In this document: positions 35,122-48,300 of the stretch, piece by piece
How the letters are laid out: each line of letters begins with the position of its first letter
Position numbering within the stretch: position 1 is the stretch's first letter
NCBI RefSeq assembly: GCF_019399895.1
Contig: NC_091881.1
Coordinates: 4,776,501-4,840,500 of the forward strand
Length of the DNA: 64,000 nucleotides
Direction of reading: 5' to 3'
Source: Cardiocondyla obscurior
Lineage: Eukaryota > Arthropoda > Insecta > Hymenoptera > Formicidae
Notes under the pieces: model-generated
Seen by the model: only the letters and a program-made list of their open reading frames with translations
Told to the model about the DNA's origin: nothing
Databases searched by the model: none
Translations under genes and position numbers: made by a program

Positions 35122-35683
35122 TTGACCAGCGGAGTTAAAGATAGGTGATCTGTAACAAATAAAGATAACATTTAAATGTATACATATTTAGATGCAAAAA
35201 TATATTTTAATATTTTAGTAAAAAAAGAAAAAAAATGTGTACGCGATTCTACGTAAATTATCAATTAAATATTAAAAAATAAAGTTGTCTGTTATCTGAA
35301 CGGCACAGCTATTAGTTTTTTGTAAAGAGGAAATGATTCTTACCCAGGAGTTGCTCCGCTGGTGCATGATGCCTCATCTCAGGATGTCCTCGGGTACCTT
35401 TCTTCAGCACCTTAGATATTCGCGATAGCCACGATCGTGAATTTACAGACGCGAGAGTTAATAAAAAAATTTATCTTTAAAATCTTCGCGCGACCTTGAT
35501 CGATATTCGCGTTTCTGAGCTTCAAATAATCAAATTCGATCTATTATTAAACGATACTTCTAAAAAAAAAAAAAAAAAAAACAACACCAAAAAACAAAAA
35601 AAAAACTTGACCGACAAACTAACCGCAGTTTGTATACTCATTAATGTGACGGCGAAGGTGCACTGGTTTCTTCGGATTCTTAT
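35122..35683 (-). ncRNA. Exon-pair module 2
   Basis: Exon A 35683-35344 (340 nt) follows the pyrimidine-rich TTTTCTGTTTAG and ends at GTAAGA. Exon B 35149-35122 (28 nt) follows TTTGTTACAG and ends at GTAAGT. The landmark GGTCGCGCGA (complement of 35486-35495) lies about 142 bases before the end of exon A. A long T-run sits inside exon A. Exon B shares TTAACTCCGC with module 1's TAACTCCGC. Confidence 0.5.
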
Positions 35684-36194
35684 CTAAACAGAAAAGAAAA
35701 TTTTTTATTAGATAAAGAAAAGAAATAAATTTACAATATAAATGTATAAATACGCGAAACGCTACCGCTTTTCTTAATGTAAATCGCGAGAAATTGAAAT
35801 CACTCCGTTATAACTATTTTTAAGCATTCTGCGGAAAGTATTTTCTTAAAAAATATTCTCCACATATATGCGTGTGCGTGTTATCGGTTCGTCTTAAAAT
35901 GTAAAACACGCTATTCTTTAACGTAGAAAAAGCAAACGCAAAAGCACACTTTGTAATGTATAGTCCCATCTTAAAATGAAGGTGTAAGAATTTAATCATT
36001 GCCAAATTTCTAACAATTGATTCTCTCGCTACTGATATGTAATAATTAGTATTTGTCGTTAAATATTTTATTACACATGAATTACACGAGCGAATCTTTT
36101 CTGCATTAATATTATTTTATATGCTGGTATTTTGTTACATTATTTTATATTTTATTATACAAATATATATTTTATATATAATTATTTTATTTCA

Positions 36195-36361
36195 TGTACA
36201 TATACATATGTGTATTATGGCGTTTGCTGCATTCTCTCTCAGTCTTCAACGGCCGGCGCTCCGCAGTACATTTATGTACTACGTGCTTTGTATGAGTCTC
36301 TATATACACCACGCTAACTATCATTGCCGCAGCAAACGTCATATCTGCTTTTTGATGTACC
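36195..36361. mobile_element. Inverted-repeat MITE-like element, copy 2
   Basis: Same family as the element at 25.5 kb. The left arm has TTATGGCGTTTGCTGCA (36215-36231). The right arm has the complement of AGCAGATATGACGTTTGCTG (about 36330-36349) and ends near GTACC at 36361. The internal GGCCGGCGC core is shared. It is shorter than copy 1, with the left end about 25 bases more diverged. Confidence 0.7.
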
Positions 36362-39300
36362 AGATATCCTCATAATACTGACATTTTAATAAAAAAGTAT
36401 TTCTAACGCGCTAATCTGATACGTTGCGGCGGAATTACACAGCTTTACGTACCTACGTGCAATATAAATTAATACAGACGCTTAAAATAACTTGAACCGT
36501 TTAAAAGAATATTTTTATGCGCTTTTAATTAATTTCCCAGTTAAAAGCAAAGTTGTAAGTATCGATTCCTCGTGCGTCGACCGTGTTGTCTAAAACGCGA
36601 TCAGGCAAAGCGTTGTAGGATTTCTGGCGACGTCTACGCCGGTGGCAACGAGCCTTTAGGCGCCGTTCGCGAGAAAGAGCGTCGCGACGCAGCGCATCGA
36701 AACACGGGTCGCGTGACACACTGCCACCGGTGAACCAATGCATCACGCGTCGTGATAGCGGTCCCGTGGCGTTATGACTCAAGGGCCACCGTCGAAATAG
36801 GCCGACGAGTGACTCACGGCTAACCCTTTCGCAAGAGAGATTCTCCGAGATTAGTCTAACGCCCCGAAAAAGTTTCGTAACCGGCGACACTACCTGGCAT
36901 CTCTATTTTTACGACCTACAAATTTTTATCATATAGAAAAAAGCGTACGTAGCAGAAAGAGAAAAACTTCAGTAAGATAAACCCGTAGAATTATCATTAT
37001 TGCTTCGCATCATGCTGGAGATAAAATACTTTAAACAGATTCGAGAGAGAAACGTCCAAAGAATGATTTTTAGATCGCTTCGTAAGCGCGACAGGCGAAT
37101 GATCGCGGATGTAACGTGGCAAGAGGCACGGCTTTTCATTTAGAGAGGAATCGCCCTATCGACGATGTCCCAGAAACGACGTTGGAAGTCCTCGACATTA
37201 CGGCGCGGCTCTATTTTGGGCGACACCACTACAGGGCGGCGTAGTGGTGCACCGGAATGTAACGCGCGTTTTCTCGTCCGGGCGCGCACGCGACCCTGAC
37301 AGAGTGCCGCTTGATCTCTTCGCCGTAAACGAGATTAAAGGTCCAATTATAGAGTTCTTCGGTAAATTATTACCGCCGCGTCCTGGAAGCGGTCTCTTAT
37401 ACCGAGACGCGTTTCCTCGGAGTCTCTGTTGACCCTTGACCCCGCTCTTCCTCACGCGAAGCTCTCCCGTCAAGTAACAAACGGTTGTCAAAATGAACAT
37501 CGCGAAACCCTCGAGCTTAATTCTTCGGTGAATTTGTTAATTATCCGAGAAAAGCGCTCGCCTTGGAAAATGTGATAAACGATTAGCGAATATCGTCTCA
37601 CGGTACGAATCAAGATGCGTCATTATTCACACTCGAGTCTAACGTTGTTTATTTTTGAAAATATAAAAATTAAAAACCTTTGTCTTATAATAGTTGGTTT
37701 GTAGACTAATTGAACAAGTGTTATTAAATTCAGTCGTTTGCTTATTTTTATTTTTTTTTTTAATTTTTTTTTTCGGGTTTCAGGTTCATTACTGACGTCG
37801 CGACGCCTTCGCTTGCCTTGACAATTTTGCCAAGGATTATCGGCCCGTTTCCGCGCGCTTCCTCGCCGTTCGCCAATAACTCTTCCTTCCCCACGAGTCG
37901 GATATGCCGTTGAATCAACGCACAGCTTGTGGAACTATTTCAAAGCATCATGTGTCATTGCGTGCACGCAATATTTAGCCGTGCCCCACCGTGTGCGTCG
38001 GGCGTCGGCGTCGAGTGAGTCAGTGCGACGACGTCGTCGACAACGACGACGACGACGACGACGTCTAGACACCACCACCAGCACCCCGGCCGGGCGTTAT
38101 CGTCACCGATTCGCTCGTTTGTCCTCGTGCTTCTGTTGCCCGCTCGTAAAATGGGTGAAATCATTCTTAGCCCGAATCCGGCGAAGCGCCGCGCGAAGCA
38201 AAGGTTCATTCACGGCAGTGACGGGCGCGAAATAGACGCAACGTTCTCGAAACTATTACTTTCGCGAGAGATATTAGATTCTCTTTCAATTAATTCCACT
38301 CACTTTTTTTTTCACACGGTAAAAAGAAAAAAAAAATAAATAAAAATAAATAAAAAAAACCAAGCTCTATGTTAAATTTAACATATTTACGTATGCCAAT
38401 TTACTGACTGAAATTTTTGTATCAATTTTACGCAAAACAAACACGTGTAAATAAAAAGTGACGGAAATAATATCTATACGAAAATAACGGAAAAAAAAAA
38501 AAAAATTGTAACGTTTGAACGCTGTCGACGATAAAGCGTCTCCTTCCAGCCGTCTCCGCGGTGAATATATTTCAAATTATCTTCGTCAAACGTATTTCCC
38601 TTATAGTTTCCTTTTAGAACGATCGACGAGTAACAAGCGAGCGGAAATCGTATTGCGAACGAGGTTCGTTGGTGGCGGGCGTAACCAGGGATAAGGATGC
38701 ATTTTAGTAACTATACCAACGTCCCGTCCCAGGTGAATCATAATTGTTCTAGTAAGTTTGCGTGCGGCACCCCAACCTGAAGCCACCCTCGCCGGGCCCC
38801 ACCCTCACCTCTCTTTCAGCTCGCTGCGTAAAGACACGCATAGCCGGCCAATTATCCCTGGCGACGCATGCCTCGTCATGCAAGGTATGCGGCCCTCTCC
38901 CTTGACGGACGTGCGGAATTCTTGAAACCGGCCACCCGCCGACCGTCCGAGTTACATTCTCGAGTGTGCAATTTATTCTTTACTCGCGTGCGTGCGTCCC
39001 TTCCCCGCCTTCTTCGCGGGCATCGGAAGAACAACTACTGAATACTAGTGGTAGACTAGGAAAAGGAAGCTAGACAAAGTCGTTCTTTACTTAACAAGGG
39101 GGCTGTACCTCTAACTATTATTAATACCTCGAGATAGATACCTCCGGATAGGTAACTATTGCACGGCAATAACCGGACGTTTCGCGACGGATGTCTACGA
39201 AGGGAGCAACGAACTATTACGCGACTAATTATTTAATAAGAAATTCTTTCGACCGCGAAATTCTTTCGTAAGTACAAATTCAGATCGCGCCGGGCACGTT

Positions 39301-42300
39301 GCCTAGGTAGGCTCCGTTTATTTCGCGATATACCACCTCGCGCTTTTATTATAGTTTCGTAAACGAGTGCATTAACCCACGAGATATCGTATCTTTACTC
39401 GATGAACGTGTCTTGTCGAAATATGAATATAAATAGCGCCGGGCGAAAAATAGCTTCCGCTCCTATTATTGTAAGCAGTTACCGTTTTACGCTTGTATAT
39501 AGAATCCCAAATTATTCCGACGTTAAAACGCAATGCCGTCCTGAATTTCTCTCCCTCCTCCGCAGGCCGATTCGCCTCCGTCCTAGAACGTTAACGACTC
39601 GCGGGGCACCGTGTTACGCATAATCTGGCAAACACGCGGAGCGCGCGACGTCCTGTATTTTAAACGGGCAATTTCACAAGTCCTTGGCCACTGTAGTGAT
39701 TTCATCCCTCTTCCCCCGAAACGACGGATGGCGGGAAGGGCGCTAACTACCCTTATATCTACTCGCGGGCGAGACGAAAGGGGACAGGGTCTCCGCGTCT
39801 GCCTGCTCGCCGTCCCTAAACGCATCTCGAACGCCTCAACAGGTCCATGAATAAGTTAGGGCCCTCCGACAGCGACGTGTCGAAGACATAATAGATTTTG
39901 AGAGCCGCTCCGACGCTCTCGTGAAAAGGCTTTCCTGGGGAAATTGCCTGTGTGGCCTAAGATCGCCCGACTTTTTGCATACGAAATGCGCCATCCTCCC
40001 CCAAGCAGTGTAGATTACTCGACAAATTTCGGTCTCATTTTTCGCTAACGACATTTACATCTATTAACCTAGTTCTTGTAACGTTTCCGCCGGTCGGTTC
40101 ACTCGATAAACAGATATTAAAGGAAATAATTTGAACTTTTTGGTACATGTATTATAAATAGAACTGCTCGATTGGAGCGACCCGGCGGCGCAACTTTTTT
40201 TTGCGGAATATGACTTCCTCGCGACGAAGCAAGACGAGGCAGGGAAACGCGCGTAACCTCGGTAGCTACACGCTTCGCAAATTTTGCGGCGGCGCACGGC
40301 GGCAAATTAGATAGCGTTCGCGATCAAGAGAAAAGAAGGGAGACGCGTCGAGAAGGGTGCACCGGATTTGCATCGAAAGTGCCTCTTAAACGTCCGGCCC
40401 TCTTTTCTACGCGGCATCGGGTACCTAAGAACAGATTGCGAGACAAATTTCCTACAGATTCAATATTAAATCGCGGGATATATTCGGCCGGTGCCACGGG
40501 CGATGTTGACACACCGAAGTCCATTAGCTCCATAAATATAACTCGCGAACTCCTTTCGCGAAACCCAGCGCGGCGATCATTCTCGCTTTAACGCGCTGCC
40601 AGCCTCGTATAATTAAGCATAATTCAGCGCCTTCGGTGTCTTTCCGAATTTGCAAACGACGGAATCGTTGACAATGACGGAGAGCGCTGGAAATATCGTG
40701 TCGCAGGTGCAAATAACAAAACTGCGGGGTAAATGTCGTCGCGCGGTATCTCGCGTGAAATTCTGCGGCGGTTATAAATTAAACAAACTCCCCGACGAAC
40801 AACGAACTTTACCGCTGACGTAACAGGATTTCTCTCCGCCAATTATTAACCCGACGCGCGGTGCATTTCTAAAAAGCTGTTGCGTCTTTTTCAGCGCGCT
40901 TAATTCCCGCATTCGCCGTGATTATTTCATTTTCCTATCTATCCCAAGGTACGGGGGGGGGGTCTTCTCGCGCAGAGGGAGGTGGGGAATACGAGAATCG
41001 TGTCACGCGACAGCTGATAACGCCATACAGAATTGATCAAATCGCTTCGAAGTCGCGCGGATCGCGCGTACGCCGAAATAGCATGCAATCTAGCCGCGAT
41101 TAATTATTCCCGTACGAATTCAATCAAGCGCCGTACTACGTCACCGCGTTACACGAAATGTCACTCTCTCCGATTTCGCGACGCGTTATGACACGACGGG
41201 ACGCGTATATCCGTCCCGTGGACGATCGATCCATCAATGGCTTATCCTCGGCCCCCGCGTATTCGTCCACCGCCATGTAATAACGTAACGAGCGCGTCCG
41301 ACGTGTGCAATTATGTCTTTCCGGTCCTTCTCACGCCCCCTCCCTTGCCCGGTTCAAGGGGGGCTGGCGCCTGGCCTCGTCGTACCGGTAATTAATGAAA
41401 TCTTATGGTTGCGTACATGCGAGATACACGGCGCTGGGGCGCACACAAATCGTAGCCGTGCCACGACACGCCATATGGTCAACGTTCAAAGGACCCGGCG
41501 CGATACTTACAACCGGTGTCCATGGTGATGATCGGTTGGAAAAGAGCGAGGGAGGAGACGTAGGTGAAAGCGTCCCGATATCGAGTACCCCGGGCTCGTT
41601 TCAACTCGCCGGTCCCCCGCCCCGAAGAAATTTAAAAAATGCAGGGGAAAAAATAGTCCCTTTCTCCCACCCAGAATTTTTTTTCGTTAACGTTCGCGCA
41701 CGCACTTTATTAAACTCCCGCGGGTTCCCTCCAACAATGCGCCGCACGGTGAAATTTTTGACGAAATTAAACATTTGAAAAAGTTTGACGCCCATAAACG
41801 CGCGCAATTACGATAATTTGATAATTACAGTGACATTTTTGCATTTACCTTTTTCTATTTTTTTTTTTTTTTTTTTTTTTTGTAAATTTTATTTCACACA
41901 AAGCGATATTAAATTTTGTTAATATCTGCAGTTTTAAATTTGAGAGAAAAATGTTCCAACCTGTCGATCTTTTTTTTTTTTTTTTTTCTTTTAATAATGC
42001 ACTGACTTATGCGCGACTCTCTTCTTCATTTTTTTTTTTTTTTTTCGTACTGTTTGCCCTGAGAAGAACCCTAGGCACGACGGAGTATGAGAATATTTAC
42101 GTAAAACATCGAGTCCTTTTCTGCGGCCGACTTACGGCAAAGTCGTGGGGATGCGAGCATAAAAAAAATCTAATTCGATGGACTCGCGGCGTGCACGAGT
42201 AATTCTTGCGAAGGGAAAAAACCCCGTGGGTTCTCGCCCGAGGCTCGCCGTCGTAGCCGAGCGCAATAACTTTCGCGACGTTCACCGTCGCGCCGGTCAG

Positions 42301-45300
42301 CAGTTATTATCTCTGACGGGGTGGACTCGCGGGGGGAGGGTAGGGGAAGCCGCTGGCTATTATCTCTCGGCTGTTTGAATTTGAAAAATTAGCGAAGCGC
42401 CCCGACGGCGCGCGACGTTCTCTCATAGGGGGCGGCCGGGAAAACAAAGTTCGAATCCCGCCGGTGTGCGTCCTCGCGTGTGGCGGAGAGAAAGAGGCGC
42501 ACACGGCCGCACACGAGCATCACATATTATGCACACGTATGTCTTACATGCGGCGGATCGATGTAATTGACAGTACACCTATCCTCTCTATCTGCAAAGC
42601 GTTACGTCACCGTTCCGAGGACGCCGAAATATAGGAAAAATCGCTGTCGTCGCTGGCGGCGATGAGAGACACAATCGTCGCAACGTGGGCCTTGATCGAT
42701 TCCACGCACACGATCAATTTGTGCCGGCCTGGCGCATAATTCCCCGCCGTTCTCTCTCTTTATCTTTCGCTCGCGGCTGAGAAAAAGGGACGCGGCCGAC
42801 GACAATCTCGCGCGCGGCTCGCAATTCGCATCGATTCCCATTGTATTTTTCAAACGGTGCTACTCCGCGTATCACGGTGTTCGCGTAACTATACCCGAGA
42901 TATGTCCTCGAGAAAGGGATTTTTTTAACGGCCGATATATACTCTCTCTCGATTTCGCTCCTATAATTTTCCGCGAAAAAATATTCTTGCGTGACGGGAG
43001 AGGTCTGAAATTATCCCCGGTCTATTAAAATTATGTTGCCGCTAAAAAATGTAACGAGCGGCGATATCAGATATTTTCCCACATTCCCGTTAATTACGGA
43101 ACAGAGAAATCTAGAGTTCACGTTAGCAGTTCCAGTTTCAACAGCAGGAAACGATAGAATTATTCAACGCCGATGATTAAGTTAATCCGGGAGCGAGATT
43201 CGGGTTTCATTGGACGCGAAAACACGGGATCTCAATTTGTAATAAGATGAAGGAACCCTTACGGAAATCAGTTTCGGCGCTCGCATCGATATATTCGAGA
43301 TGCACGTGAAAGATCCCGGGAGCTTCTGGCTGCGATGTCGAGCAATTTTAATTAAATTTGGTCTCGTTTTACGCGCGGAATTTCGATTTTCCCAGATGGG
43401 AACCTGGCGAGCCGCATTAATTGATATTACGACTTCCGACAATTTGCGCGCAGATTGTCTCCGCGTGCGCGCTACGCGATAAATGGAATCATTGAGTAGC
43501 GCGGTGTGTCGCGTCGCCGTGGGCGCAACGCGCTGCTATATTTATGCATGTGAGAATATGCGCACGCTGCATATAGCCACCGGATGGCGGAGTGTCGAGC
43601 CCGGCCTTTGATATCGTGATAATTTTCCGGCGCGCAAGTGCTTATTAAAAACCGCTCCTGCTTTCAACTTTCTTCCTCGCAAGCCGCAAAGGGTTATCGC
43701 TTGTATTTAAATACTCAACAACCAATTACGGCTGTTAATAATCCGTACCCTCGATACGCGTTCAATTTTTCACGCTACTACCGAGGAGTAAGATCTCAAT
43801 TGCATCCGCGGGGTGCGGGTACTACTGCATTTGAGGACTCGAGGGAACATCTTAAAACTCTACATTCTCGCTTTGCTTATCATTCGCCGTCGTCTCGATC
43901 TTGTCATCCTGTATTTTACTTGCAAGTGACCGCGCGCGTCGTGTCGAGAACGTGCGAGAGTATTCATCACGCGAATCGATCCGCTGGGCGCTCGGGTAAT
44001 TTTAATGAAAGCCGATACTTTCCGGCGACGCGTACGCGATGAACGGATCGGCGAGGAAAGAGGAGAGAATGCGAAATACGCGTGTACGACAGAAAACAGA
44101 AGAAAACGAAGAAAAACGCCCGCAAAACGCACCTTGGCCTCTTCCCTCGCTTCTCTCTTTTACGGTAGGGAAAAAAAAGGGGGAGACGGGGGGAGGGGAA
44201 CGGGCCCGGTGGAAACAGGGGATGATGAGGTGCACCCTTCTCCGCACGCGCTTAGGGCTCGCGTCCTCACCTGCCCTTTCCAATGCCGCTCGACCTCTTA
44301 CGGGGTCTAGCCAGGTGATGAGTCACCCCGTGGCTCTGCAAAGGGGGCACACGCTTTCTCTCTGCCTCCCCCGATCATCCCCTCCTTTCCCCCCTCCCCG
44401 TTCGTTCCCCTGTGCCGTAATTTTCGATGTGCGTGTGCCACCGCGCGGCCTGCACGCTCGTGCGTGAAGGCATGGGCCCCGCACGCCGTCGTCCTGCGAG
44501 GTATTACGCGACCCAGGATCCAGGATGTGATTTATTACGCTGCGCGACGCCTAGGCGTAAAAAATAGGAGGGGCGATACCGAAACGGACGGTGGTTCCGA
44601 TCGCGGTGCTTCTGTCCTTCCCGAGGCGAAATTAAAAGGGTGAAACGCACGGTTCTCATTAAATAAACTTGTAAAGGAACTTGATAGCGCACTTCAAAGA
44701 AACAGACGTTTAACAATTGAGAAGTAATTAAAAAAAAATGAAAAAAAAAAAACAAATTATATAAATTGGGCGCTAATTAAGTGTCGAAAAGTTTCGTCAT
44801 AAATGTATATCCGATATCCCGGTATTTTATGCCAGAGGTTTAGCGCGAGAAAAATTAAAACTCGACTCTTAATATACCTTTGACGCTAGCACGTAATTCC
44901 GAAGAGAATAATTTTACGGCGGGCGCGAAGAAAATTCAAGAAAAACCTTCAAGCTTTAACACGTCAGTAGTAATCCTTTGATTACGCTTTCACGGAGCGA
45001 AAAGAAAATTAAAAGGGATAAAAAGCATGTGTACTTTATATAGAGATTTCTTACATCCGTTAAAAATGCGATATTTCAATTTCTAAATTTCACGAGGCTC
45101 ATTTAAATATTCAGATATCTAAAGTAACTTCGGCTTCCATTTCTCATTAGATTACATTTATATTGAAAATGGACACATTAATTTTATCTAATTTCATCTA
45201 ATAATAAATCGATCCCATATCATACATAAATCATCGTCGTGCGGTAGATTAAAATACGTAACGAATAAAATACCTAAATGTCGCGGTGACGTTATTTTCT

Positions 45301-48300
45301 CCTTCCGTTTCGCCGTTCCGTTTAAGCGCGAGCGGTTTTTAAAAACGTCGAAAGCTCATTAGCGCCGTCGTTAATATTACATCTGGTTAATGTCGCCGTT
45401 AATCACCGGTGCGTAACAATGTGAAAAATTTCAAACGCCCAATCAAAAGGACTGAAATAGGAAACTCTGTTACGAGACGAATCTTTCGTTAAAATATATC
45501 CTGTCACGCGGATATCACGTTATCATCCGAGAGCTATTATTGCATCGTTTTAACCGCATTTAACAATTCACAGACATGTATCGCAAATTTCTGCTCAATT
45601 ATGTTTCTAAACTTAATGTGGCTCAATGTGCAGGTATATTCTCGTGCTTAAACACACGCACACTTGGACGTATATAGGCGTTATAAAATATTTGCATAAG
45701 TAAAACTCCTAGGGATTCTATGTCCGTCTGTACGGCGCCATAATATTAATCGCGACCTAAATTATTTTCACTCTGTCGACCGAGTAGGATTACACTAAAA
45801 TTGTACGTCGCATTTTTGAATACATAGTGTTTTTTTAATGTTTTATCATTGCATTTTATCTCGACATTTCCTCGTCTGTCCACGCTCTTTCCAACGTAGT
45901 GGTAATATACGGCGAAGAAATCGGAGCAATTTATACTTATAACTCCGATCGATTTTGTCGAAATCAGCGCAAACTTCTTATAAAACGCCGGATATCTTAA
46001 AGCCAGGTTTCTGGATATAATTATCGAGTTCTCTGAATTTGAGATCTTCCGAGAGCGAGATACACTTGAACGGAAATGCATCAAAGTTGCAATAGCGTGT
46101 CACATTAGGTAATCTAAATAAATGAATGCAGAAACGCGAGCACTAATTTCATATTTATTTATTTATTTAATTGATTTACTACGTGGATGTCATCGTATTT
46201 CATTATGCATTTAATAATGTATTCTTTTACGATATCGAACAATCGAAAAAAAAAAAAAGACAGTATTGAGTCATCACTTAAAAAGAGACAAAAGAGCCAA
46301 TAAACCCCTTGTAATATTTTTCTCATTTTATTGCATAATAAAAAAAGGGTTTAAGTTATTGACCTGGCGATCGCTATGGCACAAAAAAGAAACAAGGAAA
46401 CGAATAAAAGAAACAAAGGTAAAAAAAGAGATAATAATATTTTTTCACAATTCTATACAAATCTAAAAAAAAATAAAATAAAAGTAAAAAAAAAAAAAAG
46501 AAAAGAAAGAAAGCGCTCGGAAAGAAAGGCGAGAAAGTAGGACCTGCTTGTCGTGTAACACCTTGTGACCAATGTGTTTTATTTGCTCGAAGACCCTTTG
46601 ACAAAAGAAGAAGCCTCGCTCTAAAGAAAGGGCGTCGTAATCTTTCTCTGGCTCGCCAGGGCACGCGTTTAGGGTTCCTCGCTCCCTTATTAGAAGTTCG
46701 TAGGAAGAAACTTGGGTTGCACTACCAAAAGCGGAAGTCGAGGTTACGCGACGATGCGTGTCGGTGTAACATACACGCAGAGTTACCACGTGAGTGACCA
46801 TTGTCAATGGCTGTGTCAATTATACGCGTCAACGATTTCTAGAGAGACATGAGCTGAGGAACGAGCCGAGGGAAAAAAAGAAAAACCGAAAAAAAAACGG
46901 TGTCTAATGGTCGAACGCGGCACTGCATATTTGATTTATATATGAAATAAAAGTAAGACCACTCAACAAACAGTATGCAAAATTAATCGCAACACATTTC
47001 TAAAATATGCTTTAGATTACTTAACGCGTGGAAATTTTTTAATTACATTAAATTTAATTCAAGCATTCGAAATCAAATATGCAAGAACTATGCCGGGCGT
47101 AATCTATCGTCTGTGGATCTATCGGACGGACGAGCGCAGCCGAGCGGAATGAAGACGAGGGTGGAAAGAGAAAGGTGTGGGACTTAAGGTTGCGTATGGC
47201 GGAGTAAGAGCACGCGTGCGTATCTAGCACGTGGGCTACGGGCCATGAATGGCCCGGAGACGTAATGCGACCTACGGCAAGAAGCCATAGAGATGCCCCC
47301 TCGTGCCTCTGGCCTGATCCGAAAACGTGACGGTGAATGAAACCGCACGTGCCAACTTGCTCGCAACGATACTCCGAGGACATTGAAGAAGCGGCCCTCA
47401 AGCTTTCGAGCGAAAAAGAAATATGAAGAATAGGAAGTTGTAAAGAGATCGTTGTACATCAAACCTGCCCCGTTGTGAGATTAATGAAAGGGATGCGAGC
47501 TCTCGTTATCGAGCGATTAAACGTGCCGCGAAAACAAAAACCTCCCTTGAATCGCTACGGACGAGGCGAATTTCGGCGGAATCGATCGAAAATTCATTGT
47601 ACGTGTGTCACGCGCGAAAACGGGGAAAGTGATATCCTCCTTTCTCGACAACTGGCGCGTTACGTCAGAAATGTTTGCCAACGGCGAGCAAATGCGCGCG
47701 GGAGGGGAACGAGAAATACGACGATGGGCACCCGCCACTTTTTCAGGGGTCCGCGCATGAATCTGCACACGTCAGTCGAGTGGAACGAACTGCCTCTCCT
47801 CGTCGGGGCCCTTCCCGATTTTTGCATCTGTTGGTGGCACGCGCCGCGAAAAGGATTGTGAAAGGTCCTCCAGTAATCAATCACCCCGGAAAAAGAGCGC
47901 GGCCACTAGTCCGATACGCGGCGAATACGTTTCTTAATATGTTTCTTCAATTTTAGAAAGAAATCGATACCAAGCGACCTAGTACGTAAGTTTAAACGAT
48001 TCACGGAAGCTCATACAATTATTAAATTTAATTTAATTTCCTAATTTCATTAATTTTTTATTTAACAAGAGATAACTTAACGCTCACACAATTTTTCACC
48101 CGTTCGTATAAATTAATAAAAGTCCGTCACTGGTCGACAGTGATTTAGTAATTGTACTGTTTTATTGTTATTCTACTGTTATTATTACCGCCGTGATATC
48201 GTTTAGTCGGATAATAGTCGGATAACAGTCCACGAGTCAATCTGCCACGAGCTATCGTAATGGCAAGCGCATCTGTTCGATACATGTTAATGCGGTACGG

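Noticed and set aside
36525..36890. 121-codon minus-strand frame
   Set aside because: Starts at GTG, Arg-rich, no domain or exon signals that support it.
42440..42475. B-box-like GTTCGAATCCCGCC
   Set aside because: No A-box or acceptor stem at the right distance; not a tRNA gene.
45746..46084. 112-codon minus-strand frame
   Set aside because: Reads somewhat protein-like but has no domain, no signal peptide and no supporting splice or promoter signals; length is within chance expectation.
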